NCBI GenBank assembly: GCA_965198325.1
Contig: CBDAPE010000012.1
Span: 62,001-126,000, forward strand
Direction of reading: 5' to 3'
DNA length: 64,000 nt
Source: CBDAPE01 sp965198325
GTDB lineage: Bacteria > Pseudomonadota > Alphaproteobacteria > UBA828 > JAPUJA01
The translations under genes were made by a program, and so were the position numbers. The notes below the pieces were generated by a model. The model ran no database searches. It was not told the origin of the DNA and worked only from the letters and a program-made list of their open reading frames with translations. Numbering within the stretch: the stretch's first letter is position 1; each line of letters starts with the position of its first letter. Shown in pieces: positions 54,412-62,676 of this stretch.

Positions 54412-55062
54412 CTAGAGGCGGTCGAGAAACCTGCGAAGGTCGTCGCAATTTTCGAACAGGCGGTTCGGTGGGTTCGGGTAGGTCGAATCGCCCTCGCCAA
54501 CCACGATGCTGACGCAGCCCGAATTTTCCGCAAGCTCGATATCGATGCCCGCATCGCCGACATACCACACTGCCGGGCCGGCTTCGATTCCAGTTCCTTC
54601 GAGAACGGTCGTCAGGGTCACGGGCGAGGGCTTGTCTTCAATGCAATCCGTTGCACCGACGAGCCGTCCGAAATACCGGTCCCAGTCCAAGGCCGCCGAC
54701 TCCCGGCGCAGATAGTCGCCGTTCTTGTTGCTGACGACCGCCATATAGATGTCCGCCGCACGGATCCAGTCGAGCAGGGACTCCGCGCCCGACTGCGCAT
54801 CGGTATAGCCGATATGAACCTTTGCGTAAGCCGCATAGAAGTGTTCCGCGGCCTCTTCCCAAGCGTCGCCGAAGTATTTCGGGAATGCGTTGCGCATCGA
54901 ATGGCGGACATTCGCCTTGGTCTGCTCCATGGTCCAGGGCTCATGGCCGTAGGCGACCATGGTCGCGCTGATCGCCTCGTTGATTGCGCGCCATGAATCG
55001 ACCAGCGTCCCGTCCCAATCGAAGATTATGGCGTCCGGCCTGCTGAGCGCAGCCTCGTTCAT
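54412..55062 (-). CDS. HAD-superfamily hydrolase (phosphoglycolate phosphatase-like)
   Basis: 216-residue HAD phosphatase. Nucleophile motif AIIFDWDGTLVDSW at residues 12-25, motif II in VVSNKNGDYLRRE, and motif III/IV in VWYVGDAGIDIELAENSGC. Substrate unknown. It overlaps the end of the aminotransferase gene by four bases. Confidence 0.88.
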   Translation of the reverse strand: MNEAALSRPDAIIFDWDGTLVDSWRAINEAISATMVAYGHEPWTMEQTKANVRHSMRNAFPKYFGDAWEEAAEHFYAAYAKVHIGYTDAQSGAESLLDWIRAADIYMAVVSNKNGDYLRRESAALDWDRYFGRLVGATDCIEDKPSPVTLTTVLEGTGIEAGPAVWYVGDAGIDIELAENSGCVSIVVGEGDSTYPNPPNRLFENCDDLRRFLDRL

Positions 55063-55931
55063 TCGGCGGCAACCGCGCTCGTTGCGCGCCCCAGGTGAGC
55101 CAGATATCGCTCGTGAAGCTGGCGGGTAAGAGCCCCGGCACGCCCGTTGCCGATCACGGCATCGTCGATCTGCGTCACCGCGAGAACGAACGATGTCGTG
55201 CTCGTGACGAAGGCTTCGCGGGCGTTTAGGGCTTCGTCGAGGGTAAACGCCTGCTCAAGGGCTTCGAGCCCCGTCTCCGCGATCAATTCCATCACCGCCG
55301 CGCGGGTTATCCCCGGCAGAATCGATGAGCTGAGCGGCCGGGTTCGGAGCCGCCCGTCTTGATCGACGATCCAGGCGTTGGTCGAGCTTCCTTCCGTGAC
55401 AAAGCCGTCATCGTCGATCTGCCAGGCCTCGTAGGCTCCGGCCTCCTTTGCCGCCTGCTTGGCGAGCACGTTGGGCAGGAGCGAAACCGTCTTGATGTCG
55501 CAGCGCTCCCAGCGTTGGTCGGCCATCGTGATCACCCGGATTCCCTCCTCCGCCATGGTCCGGCTGGGCCCCGCCATGCTCCGCGCCGTCACGACGAGCG
55601 ATGGCCGGGCCGCCGCGGGAAACGCGTGGTCGCGGGCTGCAACGCCGCGGGTGACCTGCACATAGACAATCCCATCGACCACCCTGTTGCGCCGGACAAC
55701 CTCTCCCAGCACGACGCCGAGCGGCCCGCGGGCCATGGGCATGGGAATCCGCAATTCGCGGAGTGAACGCTCCAGCCGGTCGTGATGGCGCCCCGCATCG
55801 ATCAAGGCACCCCCGCTGATATAGATTACTTCGTAGACCCCGTCCGCGAACTGGTAACCCCGGTCCTCGATATGGACCCGGGCCGCGCCGTGGGAGACGT
55901 AGCGGCCGTTGACATAGGCGATACGCGACAT
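55059..55931 (-). CDS. dat: D-amino-acid transaminase (PLP class IV)
   Basis: Fold-type IV PLP aminotransferase: YVNGRYVSHGAARVHIEDRG at the start, the PLP lysine in SLLPNVLAKQAAKEAGAYEA, then EGSSTNAWIVDQDGRL. 290 residues, the usual D-alanine aminotransferase length. In alphaproteobacteria such a gene is commonly found between trkA and hfq. It overlaps trkA by one base. Confidence 0.9.
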   Translation of the reverse strand: MSRIAYVNGRYVSHGAARVHIEDRGYQFADGVYEVIYISGGALIDAGRHHDRLERSLRELRIPMPMARGPLGVVLGEVVRRNRVVDGIVYVQVTRGVAARDHAFPAAARPSLVVTARSMAGPSRTMAEEGIRVITMADQRWERCDIKTVSLLPNVLAKQAAKEAGAYEAWQIDDDGFVTEGSSTNAWIVDQDGRLRTRPLSSSILPGITRAAVMELIAETGLEALEQAFTLDEALNAREAFVTSTTSFVLAVTQIDDAVIGNGRAGALTRQLHERYLAHLGRATSAVAAE

Positions 55932-57310
55932 CAGAAGAACTCGAGCCGAACGGAGAACAGCTGCTCGAGCTTCTTGACCGCCTTGGCTTCCGCGAAGACG
56001 ATGAGCCGGTCCTTGGGCCGGATGACGCTCCTGCCACGGGGGATTTCGACCTCTCCCTCGTGGATGATCGCGCCGATGACGATGCCCTCGGGCAGCTTGA
56101 TTTCGTTGAGCGGCAATCCGACGAGGGGCGAGGTCTCAAGGGCGTCGGCCTCGATCATCTCGGCAGCCCCGTCGCGGACCGTATGGACGGAATGGATGCG
56201 GCCTCGCCGAACATACTGCAGGATGGTCGAAACCGTCGATTCCTGGGGACTCACGACGACATCGACGCCGAGCGTCGTCAGCAATGGCCAGTAGGCCGTG
56301 TTGTTCACCAAGGTAAAGCTCTTGGTGCAGCCATAGCGTTTGGCCAGCAGCGAGACCAGAATATTGGTCTCGTCGTCGTTGGTGATCGCTATGATCGCCT
56401 CGCTCTCCGAGACATTGGCCTCGTCGAGGATTTCCCGCTCCAGCGCGTCGCCATGCAGCACGACCGCGTGAGACGGCAGGTCGTTGGCGAGAAATTCGGC
56501 CCGTTCGCGATCGAACTCGATAATCTTGAGGCTCAGCCCCTCGTAGTTTTCCTCGAGGTCGCGCGCAAGAAATAGACCGATATGGCCACCGCCGACGATG
56601 ATCATCCGCCGCGCCTTGGCTTCTTCGTGGCCGAATGCCGCCATGGCCCGGTGAACCCGATCGGTCTTGACGACGAAATAGACATCGTCGCCGGGCAGCA
56701 GCTGGTCGTTGCCGTGGGGCACGCTCATCGTTCCGTCCCGCACGACGCCCACGATCACGATATCGAGGTCGGGGAATAGCTCGGTAAGCTGGCGGAGCGG
56801 CGTATTGACGACCGGGCAGTCGTCGTCGCAATGCACGGCGATCAGGCGCACTTTGTTATTGCCGCAGGGCACCATGTCGATCGCACCCGGCACTTCGAGG
56901 CGCCGCTCGATTGCCCTGGCAACCTCGATTTCAGGCGAGATCACCACGTCGATCGGCATATGCTCGGGCGTAAACAGGCTCGACCAGATTGGATCCAGAT
57001 AGGATTGGTCGCGGACCCGGGCGATCTTGGTTGGCACATCGAAGATCGAGTGAGCGATCTGGCAGGCCACCATATTGACTTCGTCGGCGAAAGTCACCGC
57101 GATGATCATGTCGGTGTCCTTGGCGCCCGCCGCATCAAGAATATCCGGTCGCGAGGCGTGCCCGACCATCGCCTTGACGTCGAGCGACTCGCCAATCTTT
57201 TGGATCAACGCGGGGTCCTGATCGATGACGGTCACGTCGTTGGCCTCGCCCGCGAGGTGGCGAGCGATCGCCGAGCCAACCCGTCCGGCACCGCAGATGA
57301 TGATTTTCAT
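55931..57310 (-). CDS. trkA: Trk potassium uptake system NAD-binding protein TrkA
   Basis: Cytoplasmic regulatory subunit of the Trk potassium transporter, with two RCK (TrkA-N plus TrkA-C) units. The first begins MKIIICGAGRVGSAIARHLA; the second has IIVGGGHIGLFLARDLEE near residue 235. 459 residues, full length. In alphaproteobacteria it usually follows ntrX; here the gene before it is the short Fis-like gene. Confidence 0.96.
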   Translation of the reverse strand: MKIIICGAGRVGSAIARHLAGEANDVTVIDQDPALIQKIGESLDVKAMVGHASRPDILDAAGAKDTDMIIAVTFADEVNMVACQIAHSIFDVPTKIARVRDQSYLDPIWSSLFTPEHMPIDVVISPEIEVARAIERRLEVPGAIDMVPCGNNKVRLIAVHCDDDCPVVNTPLRQLTELFPDLDIVIVGVVRDGTMSVPHGNDQLLPGDDVYFVVKTDRVHRAMAAFGHEEAKARRMIIVGGGHIGLFLARDLEENYEGLSLKIIEFDRERAEFLANDLPSHAVVLHGDALEREILDEANVSESEAIIAITNDDETNILVSLLAKRYGCTKSFTLVNNTAYWPLLTTLGVDVVVSPQESTVSTILQYVRRGRIHSVHTVRDGAAEMIEADALETSPLVGLPLNEIKLPEGIVIGAIIHEGEVEIPRGRSVIRPKDRLIVFAEAKAVKKLEQLFSVRLEFF

Positions 57311-57370
57311 CTCGTGTCCCCTACCCGTTATCCGGCCCGCGCGCCGGCTTCATTTCGTGTGCCGCCCCGT

Positions 57371-57649
57371 CTAGCGCGGCCCGCGCACGATGGGGATGTC
57401 GAGCTCGCGGATCTTCTTGCGCAGGGTATTGCGGTTCAGGCCCAGGAGGGCGGCGGCCTTGAGCTGGTTGCCGCGGGTCGCTTCGAGGGTGAGCGAGATC
57501 AGGGGTTTTTCGACTTCGCGCATGATCCGCCGGTACAGCCCGCGCGCCGGCAGGCCGCCCTCGTGGGCCGCGAAATAATGGTTGAGATGCTTTTCGACGG
57601 TCTCGCCCAGGCTGTCGTCGCGGGACTTTGGATTCGCGCTCTTCGCCAT
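57371..57649 (-). CDS. free-standing NtrC-type Fis DNA-binding domain protein
   Basis: 92-residue protein equal to the C-terminal end of NtrC: NHYFAAHEGGLPARGLYRRI, EVEKPLISLTLEATRGNQ and the HTH LKAAALLGLNRNTLRKKIRE. There is no receiver or AAA+ domain. ATG 57649 lies two bases after the dusB stop, so it is a complete gene in an operon with dusB. The layout mirrors the dusB-fis operon of gammaproteobacteria. It probably binds and bends DNA as a dimer; regulation of nitrogen genes by it would be inference. Confidence 0.85.
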   Translation of the reverse strand: MAKSANPKSRDDSLGETVEKHLNHYFAAHEGGLPARGLYRRIMREVEKPLISLTLEATRGNQLKAAALLGLNRNTLRKKIRELDIPIVRGPR

Positions 57650-57651
57650 GC

Positions 57652-58647
57652 TTACGCCGCCAAGCGGTCCATCAGCGGCTCGTAGAAGCCGCGGATTTCG
57701 GCGCGCACCTCGCCGCCCCTGCGCAGCCGGTTGATCCGGGCGCGAAACTCGTTCGACGCCGGCAGGCCCTTGGAATACCACGCGATATGCTTGCGGGCGC
57801 AACGCACGCCGACATCCTCGCCATAGTGGCCCAGCATGGTGTCGAAATGCTCGACCACTGTGCCATACTGCTCGGCCAGCGGCGGATCGGGCAGCCGGGC
57901 GCCCGTTCGCAAGTAGTGGATCACCTGGCGCAGGAACCAGGGCCGCCCGTAGCAGCCCCGCCCGATCATCACCCCGTCGGCACCCGAACGGCACAGCAGC
58001 TCGCCGGCCTCGTCGAGCGTCGTGACGTCGCCGTTGCCGATCACCGGGATCGAAACCGCTGCCTTGACGTGGCGGATGAAATCCCAGTCCGCCCGGCCGC
58101 GGTAGAGCTGGCAACGGGTGCGGCCATGCACAGCGATCATGCGAATCCCCGCCGCTTCCGCGATGCCGGCGAGGCAGGGCGCGTTTCGGCTGTCGTCGTC
58201 CCAGCCGGTTCGCATCTTGAGCGTGACCGGCAGATCGACCGCCCCGACGACGGCCTCGAAGATGCGCCCGGCAAGGCGTTCGTCGCGCATCAGGGCCGAA
58301 CCCGCTTCGCCGTTGACCACCTTCTTGACCGGACAACCCATATTGATGTCGATGATCGCGGCGCCCCGGTCGGCATTGAGCTTCGCCGCCTCCGCCATGA
58401 CCCGTGGCTCGCAGCCGGCGAGCTGAACCGCCATCGGATATTCCTCTGCGCAATTGGACGACATCTTCATCGACCGCCGGGTCTCGCGGATCATCGCCTC
58501 GCTCGCAATCATCTCCGAGATCACCAGCCCCGCACCGGCGCGCTTGACCAGCCGGCGAAACGGCATGTCGGTCACACCCGACATGGGTGCCAGCAACACA
58601 GGATCGGCAAGCGTCAGAGGCCCGATGGCAATGGGCGCAAGGGACAT
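57652..58647 (-). CDS. dusB: tRNA-dihydrouridine synthase B (NifR3 family)
   Basis: FMN enzyme that reduces uridine to dihydrouridine in tRNA. LLAPMSGVTDMPFRRLVKRA at the start, DINMGCPVKKVVNGEAGSAL (catalytic cysteine), AVHGRTRCQLYRGRADW and IGNGDVTTLDEA. 331 residues. In alphaproteobacteria it is usually the first gene before ntrB-ntrC. Confidence 0.96.
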   Translation of the reverse strand: MSLAPIAIGPLTLADPVLLAPMSGVTDMPFRRLVKRAGAGLVISEMIASEAMIRETRRSMKMSSNCAEEYPMAVQLAGCEPRVMAEAAKLNADRGAAIIDINMGCPVKKVVNGEAGSALMRDERLAGRIFEAVVGAVDLPVTLKMRTGWDDDSRNAPCLAGIAEAAGIRMIAVHGRTRCQLYRGRADWDFIRHVKAAVSIPVIGNGDVTTLDEAGELLCRSGADGVMIGRGCYGRPWFLRQVIHYLRTGARLPDPPLAEQYGTVVEHFDTMLGHYGEDVGVRCARKHIAWYSKGLPASNEFRARINRLRRGGEVRAEIRGFYEPLMDRLAA

Positions 58648-58666
58648 CGAGGTATCTACCCGCTAT

Positions 58667-58692
58667 AAAAAAAGGCCGCGTGGCGGAGCGGC
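58667..58692 (-). terminator. intrinsic terminator upstream of dusB
   Basis: On the minus strand a five-base stem GCCGC/GCGGC with an eight-base loop is followed by seven T residues. It lies 20 bases before the dusB start, so it may end the cupin transcript or act as an attenuator of dusB. Confidence 0.5.
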
Positions 58693-58872
58693 GATTTGTG
58701 AGCAAAATTTAGGCAAATCTGTCAGCCAGACTATAGGCGGGCCGGCGCGGCTTCGCAACGGGAACCGCAACGCCCGCGGCGGGGCTTCGCAATTCCCAAG
58801 CAAGCCAGCGCTCCGGAGCACCGCACCCAAACCCGAAGTATAATCCCAATATCTTCTCATAAAGGATTGTTA

Positions 58873-59226
58873 TTACCGGTTTTCTCCACCTTTCTGGCCA
58901 TAAAATACGACCCACAGCGCGAGGTCGTCCGAGAAGTCCTCGAAGCGGTGCACGGCGGCCGCGGGAACGAACAGGAGATCGCCCGGCGCGAAGGCCTTGC
59001 GGTCGTCGCCGTTCACGAAGGTGCCCGTGCCGCGCATCACCACATAGACCTCGTCCTGGTCGTGGGGCTCCTGGGGGTCCTCGCCGCGGGGCGCATAGAC
59101 GCCCAGCAACAGGCTGCCGTAGGAGAGCCCCGTCTCGACCCAGCCCTTCTCGGGCGCAGCCGGCATCCGCGCCATCAGGTCGTCCAGTGAAAACAGCCAC
59201 TCGGCCGGGGGTTGCTTGCCCGCCAT
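58873..59226 (-). CDS. cupin-domain protein
   Basis: 117-residue single-domain cupin. Motif 1 region QEPHDQDEVYVVMRGTGTFV, motif 2 region FAPGDLLFVPAAAVHRFEDF. Metal ligands H, E and H are present. Enzyme or sensor role unknown. I chose ATG 59226 (MAGKQPPAEW); ten further codons upstream lack similarity. Confidence 0.85.
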   Translation of the reverse strand: MAGKQPPAEWLFSLDDLMARMPAAPEKGWVETGLSYGSLLLGVYAPRGEDPQEPHDQDEVYVVMRGTGTFVNGDDRKAFAPGDLLFVPAAAVHRFEDFSDDLALWVVFYGQKGGENR

Positions 59227-59410
59227 GACGCGTCCTCCTCGTCTGCCAATTGCCACGTGCGACGCCGAGCTTAGCGCCTTCGACCTGGCACCGTAAGGGG
59301 TCTGCCAAGTGAACGGGCACGGATTCGGATCGCTCGAAGCCAGCGGTATGGCCGGCCTATCCCCTGCCCCAAGTGCTCGAGTCCGTGCCTGGTTTCCGGT
59401 CCGGCGCGCA
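59227..59410. other. stretch before the terminator, nothing recognised
   Basis: Open space between the cupin and the terminator of the TPR/beta-barrel gene (with 59441-59568 it makes about 340 gene-free bases). A Gly/Asn/Ser-rich minus-strand frame (59440-59560) is visible, but it has no plausible start and no similarity I know. Confidence 0.45.
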
Positions 59411-59440
59411 TTAAAACGGCCTCCCCGGATGAGGAGGCCG
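59411..59440 (-). terminator. terminator of the TPR/beta-barrel gene
   Basis: Eight-base stem CGGCCTCC (59417-59424) / GGAGGCCG (59433-59440) with an eight-base loop; on the minus strand it is followed by TTTTAA. It lies about 130 bases after the end of the minus-strand gene. Confidence 0.75.
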
Positions 59441-59568
59441 AATTCGACACCAAGCGCCGCGACGATACCCGGGTCGTCCAGGACTTCTTGGAATTACCGT
59501 TGCTGCCGCCGGAATTGCCGTTTCCGCCACCGCCATTGCCGCCGGACCCGGTTCCGTGCGCTCCAACC

Positions 59569-61068
59569 CTAATACGAGTACTCCAGCGAAAATCCGTATG
59601 TGCTTTTCGTGTAGTCGGAACTCTCCTGATTCGAGATCGAGTTGTAGTAGTCGTAATTGACCTCGAGTTCGAGATCGTCGGCGATGGCGTAGGTTAGCTG
59701 GAGCAACGCCGTGTGCCTGTTGTCGATCCGCTCGCTGCCCAGCGACTCTGTGACATTGTCGTAATTCTTGTGCTGAAATTTGTAGCCTGCCCGGACTTTG
59801 AGATCGGCAACCAGGAACGCGAGCGGCGTTACGAGCTCGAGCTTGCCCGTTCCGGCCAGACAATCGAACTGTGGACCGTTTGCGCTCTCGCTTTCGGCGA
59901 GCAGCCCGGCGAGCACATAGCTCCGGCTCTCGTTGAAGAAAATGAAGTTGTCGAGCCCCGCGCCATGCTGAACGGCATCGAAATCGTTGCTGCTGCCCTG
60001 GACGAAATCCTTGACCTCGAATTCGTAAGCCCCGCTCGCGTACCACGCGGAATTGATCGGGAGGAAGATGCTCGCCCGCGCGATGTTATCGCCAAGAAAA
60101 TCGAACCCGCCGAGCAATGCGCGCGTGTAGGTATACGTCAGCCCCAGTGTCATACCGCCCACGTCGCGCGAGGCACCCAACGAAGCGCTGTGAATCTGCA
60201 GGTTGAAATTCGTTTGTTCGTCGTAGACCGAGTGGCCGAAACTGTAGCCGGTGTCGAGAGATAACTCCGGATCATCGAGAATCTGGTAATCCACGGAAAA
60301 GTCGAATTGAGTCACAAAATCCCCGACGCCCGAATCCTCATCGATTTGGGAAACCGTGACCCGGTCGTCATATGCCACGCCCGCCGCGACACGAACATCC
60401 CACGCCGATTCATCCTCTTTGTCCGGCTCGGACGCCACGATCCGGTCGATGAAATCCTGGGCGAATTTCGCCGTACTGCTCGAGGGATCGAGCGCCACCG
60501 CCTGCTCGAAAGCCGCGATCGCCGCGCCGCTGTCGCCCGTGCGGTCATGGGCAAGGCCGATATTGAAGTAGGCAAGATGGGAATAATCCGGATCCCGGGC
60601 CATGGCGCCTTCGAAATAGGGGATCGAACTCGCATGACGATCGAGCCCCTGCTCCGCCAGACCCCGGAAGAAGAAGGCGTTGGCGTTATTCGGCAACCGC
60701 GCGATCGACTCGTCGAGAGCTTGGACCGCTGCCTCAAATTCGTCCAGTTTGTAGCGGGAAACACCGAGATGGAAATAGGCGTCGACACGTTCAGGATCGA
60801 GCCGCAAGGCCGCCTCGAACGATTCCGCCGCCTCGCTCGTCTGACCCAGCTCTGAGTTGCTGAGCCCCAGAAAATAATGGGCGCGGGCCGACGTCGGATC
60901 GTTGGCGACCGCATTCCGGAACGCTGCTTGTGCCGCTGAATACTCGCCGCGCGCGAAATGCTCGAGCCCGCTCCCGAGTGAACCCGGTTCCTCGGCCCCG
61001 ACCGTTACGCCGATTCCCAGCAGGATAATTCCCGCCACGACGGAATGACATAAGGCTTTCAGGCACAA
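59569..61068 (-). CDS. TPR protein with C-terminal outer-membrane beta-barrel
   Basis: 499 residues. Signal peptide (VVAGIILLGIGVTVGA-EE), then about five TPR units (YSAAQAAFRNAVANDPTSAR, then SNSELGQTSEAAESFEAALR and so on) to residue 205, then a region of alternating hydrophobic strands ending YGFSLEYSY with a terminal aromatic, as in outer-membrane barrels. The start TTG 61068 is uncertain; a later GTG also fits the signal. A similar layout is known for surface-exposed export or assembly proteins, but function here is unknown. FecR-domain protein upstream, with the IS256 copy between. Confidence 0.75.
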   Translation of the reverse strand: MCLKALCHSVVAGIILLGIGVTVGAEEPGSLGSGLEHFARGEYSAAQAAFRNAVANDPTSARAHYFLGLSNSELGQTSEAAESFEAALRLDPERVDAYFHLGVSRYKLDEFEAAVQALDESIARLPNNANAFFFRGLAEQGLDRHASSIPYFEGAMARDPDYSHLAYFNIGLAHDRTGDSGAAIAAFEQAVALDPSSSTAKFAQDFIDRIVASEPDKEDESAWDVRVAAGVAYDDRVTVSQIDEDSGVGDFVTQFDFSVDYQILDDPELSLDTGYSFGHSVYDEQTNFNLQIHSASLGASRDVGGMTLGLTYTYTRALLGGFDFLGDNIARASIFLPINSAWYASGAYEFEVKDFVQGSSNDFDAVQHGAGLDNFIFFNESRSYVLAGLLAESESANGPQFDCLAGTGKLELVTPLAFLVADLKVRAGYKFQHKNYDNVTESLGSERIDNRHTALLQLTYAIADDLELEVNYDYYNSISNQESSDYTKSTYGFSLEYSY

Positions 61069-61132
61069 ACCCGCAAAATCCCAGGATACGGAAAACCCGG
61101 CGCCCCCTCATACAACAACGGCGACACCACCG

Positions 61133-61140
61133 GGCCGCCG
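61133..61140. repeat. IS256 copy 2 target duplication, left
   Basis: GGCCGCCG directly before the IS left end; repeated exactly at 62482-62489. Confidence 0.93.
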
Positions 61141-62481
61141 GGGTGTGTCCGATTGTCTGTGTAAGTGACGCCGTGGGCGACATTGTTTCCGGCCTCAGCG
61201 CGCTGAGGCCGGAAAGCGATCCTCGAACAGGATCGCAAACTGCCCCATTGCGGCGGTCCATTCAATAGGCCGTTTCCAGCCGACACCGGCATTGCGGATC
61301 GCCAGGAACAACAGCTTGACCGCCGCCTCGTCGTTGGGGAAGCTACCGCGTGTCTTGATGATCTTGCGCAAAGATCGGTGCAGGCTCTCCAGCGCGTTGG
61401 TGGTGTAGATCATCTTGCGGATCGCCGGCGGGAACGCGAACATCGGCACCACCTGCTCCCAGGCGCGGCGCCAGCTGGGCGCGATCGCCGGATAGCGCTC
61501 GCCCCATTTGGCCTCGAACTCGTCGAGCTTGGCCGCCGCGGTCTCGGCGGTTTCGGCGCGGTAGATCGCCTTGATATCGGGCCTGATCCTCTTTCGGTCC
61601 TTCCACGACACGAACGCCAGCGAACTGCGGATCAGATGCACGATGCAGGTCTGCACCGTGGTCTCGGGGAACACCGTTGTTATCGCCTCGGGGAAGCCCT
61701 TGAGGCCGTCGACCACGGCGATCAGGATGTCAGCGACGCCGCGGGTCTTGAGGTCGTTCATCACCTTGAGCCAGAACTTGGCGCCTTCGGTCTGCTCGAT
61801 CCACAGCCCGAGAACCTCCTTCTCGCCTTCAGCGGTGAGGGCCAGTGCAACGTAGACTGCTTTGTTGCGCACCAGGCCTTCGTCGCGGATCTTGACCCGC
61901 AGCGCGTCAAAGAACACCACCGGATAGACCGCATCGAGCGGTCGGTTCTGCCATTCGCGGACCTCCTCGAGTACCGCGTCGGTGACCCGGCTGATCAGGT
62001 CCGGCGAAACCGCGACCCCGTAAAGCTCCTGCAGATGGCCACGTATCTCGCGCACCGTCATGCCGCGGGCATACAGCGACACGATGCGATCGTCGAAGCC
62101 CTCGAGACGGCGTTCGCCCTTGGGCACGATCAGCGGGTCGAACGTGCCGGTGCGGTCGCGCGGCACGGCGATATCGATCTCGCCATCCTCGCTCAGCACC
62201 GTCTTGTCCGAGTAGCCGTTGCGGCTGTTACCCGTGCCGCGACCGGCCGGGTCACCCTTCTCGTAGCCCAGGTGATCGCTCAACTCGGCGTCAAGCGCCC
62301 GCTCCAAGAGCACCGCCTTGAGTTGCTTGAACAGCCCGTCTTCGCTCAGCAGGTCATCCGGCTTCTCGTAATCGGCCAGAAGTTCGTCCAGAAGTTCAGG
62401 TCTGATAGTCCTCATCGTAGGTCCTCCCATACTAAATATTGGACCCACGGCACTCATTTACACAAGATATCTGACACTCTC
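61141..62481 (-). mobile_element. IS256-family insertion sequence, copy 2
   Basis: 1341 bases, same ends and length as copy 1 at 9725-11065, bounded by a perfect 8-bp duplication. It lies between the FecR-domain gene and the TPR/beta-barrel gene. With the IS removed, a minus-strand frame reads VFDLGGPVVSPLLYEGAPGF and on to a stop just before the barrel gene, so a short coding sequence or leader may have been split. Confidence 0.95.
61195..62457 (-). CDS. IS256-family (Mutator-type) transposase, copy 2
   Basis: 420 residues, intact, with the DDE-bearing segments VVFFDALRVKIRDEG, VVDGLKGFPEAI and TTNALESLHRSLRK. It differs from copy 1 at three residues (DDLLSEDG, RDRTGTFD, DRKRIRPD). Confidence 0.95.
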   Translation of the reverse strand: MSAVGPIFSMGGPTMRTIRPELLDELLADYEKPDDLLSEDGLFKQLKAVLLERALDAELSDHLGYEKGDPAGRGTGNSRNGYSDKTVLSEDGEIDIAVPRDRTGTFDPLIVPKGERRLEGFDDRIVSLYARGMTVREIRGHLQELYGVAVSPDLISRVTDAVLEEVREWQNRPLDAVYPVVFFDALRVKIRDEGLVRNKAVYVALALTAEGEKEVLGLWIEQTEGAKFWLKVMNDLKTRGVADILIAVVDGLKGFPEAITTVFPETTVQTCIVHLIRSSLAFVSWKDRKRIRPDIKAIYRAETAETAAAKLDEFEAKWGERYPAIAPSWRRAWEQVVPMFAFPPAIRKMIYTTNALESLHRSLRKIIKTRGSFPNDEAAVKLLFLAIRNAGVGWKRPIEWTAAMGQFAILFEDRFPASAR

Positions 62482-62489
62482 GGCCGCCG
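62482..62489. repeat. IS256 copy 2 target duplication, right
   Basis: Second copy of GGCCGCCG, immediately after the IS right end. Confidence 0.93.
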
Positions 62490-62676
62490 AGATCGAACAC
62501 CTGTAACGTCGCAATTATTGTCAAGGGGCTCTCCGTACCAACAAGCCCCTGCGATACGTCCGACCGGTCGAGAACCGGCCGATCGGTTCCGACAAGCGAG
62601 AAAGCCTAGCACCATGTCAGTGCAGGCTGCAATCGACCGTCTTGTTTGGACCCCTCGTCGTCGTCGCCGTCTTCGT

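Noticed and set aside
59440..59560. Gly/Asn/Ser-rich frame after the beta-barrel gene
   Set aside because: No plausible start or ribosome-binding site; could be joined to the barrel gene only by an assumed frameshift.
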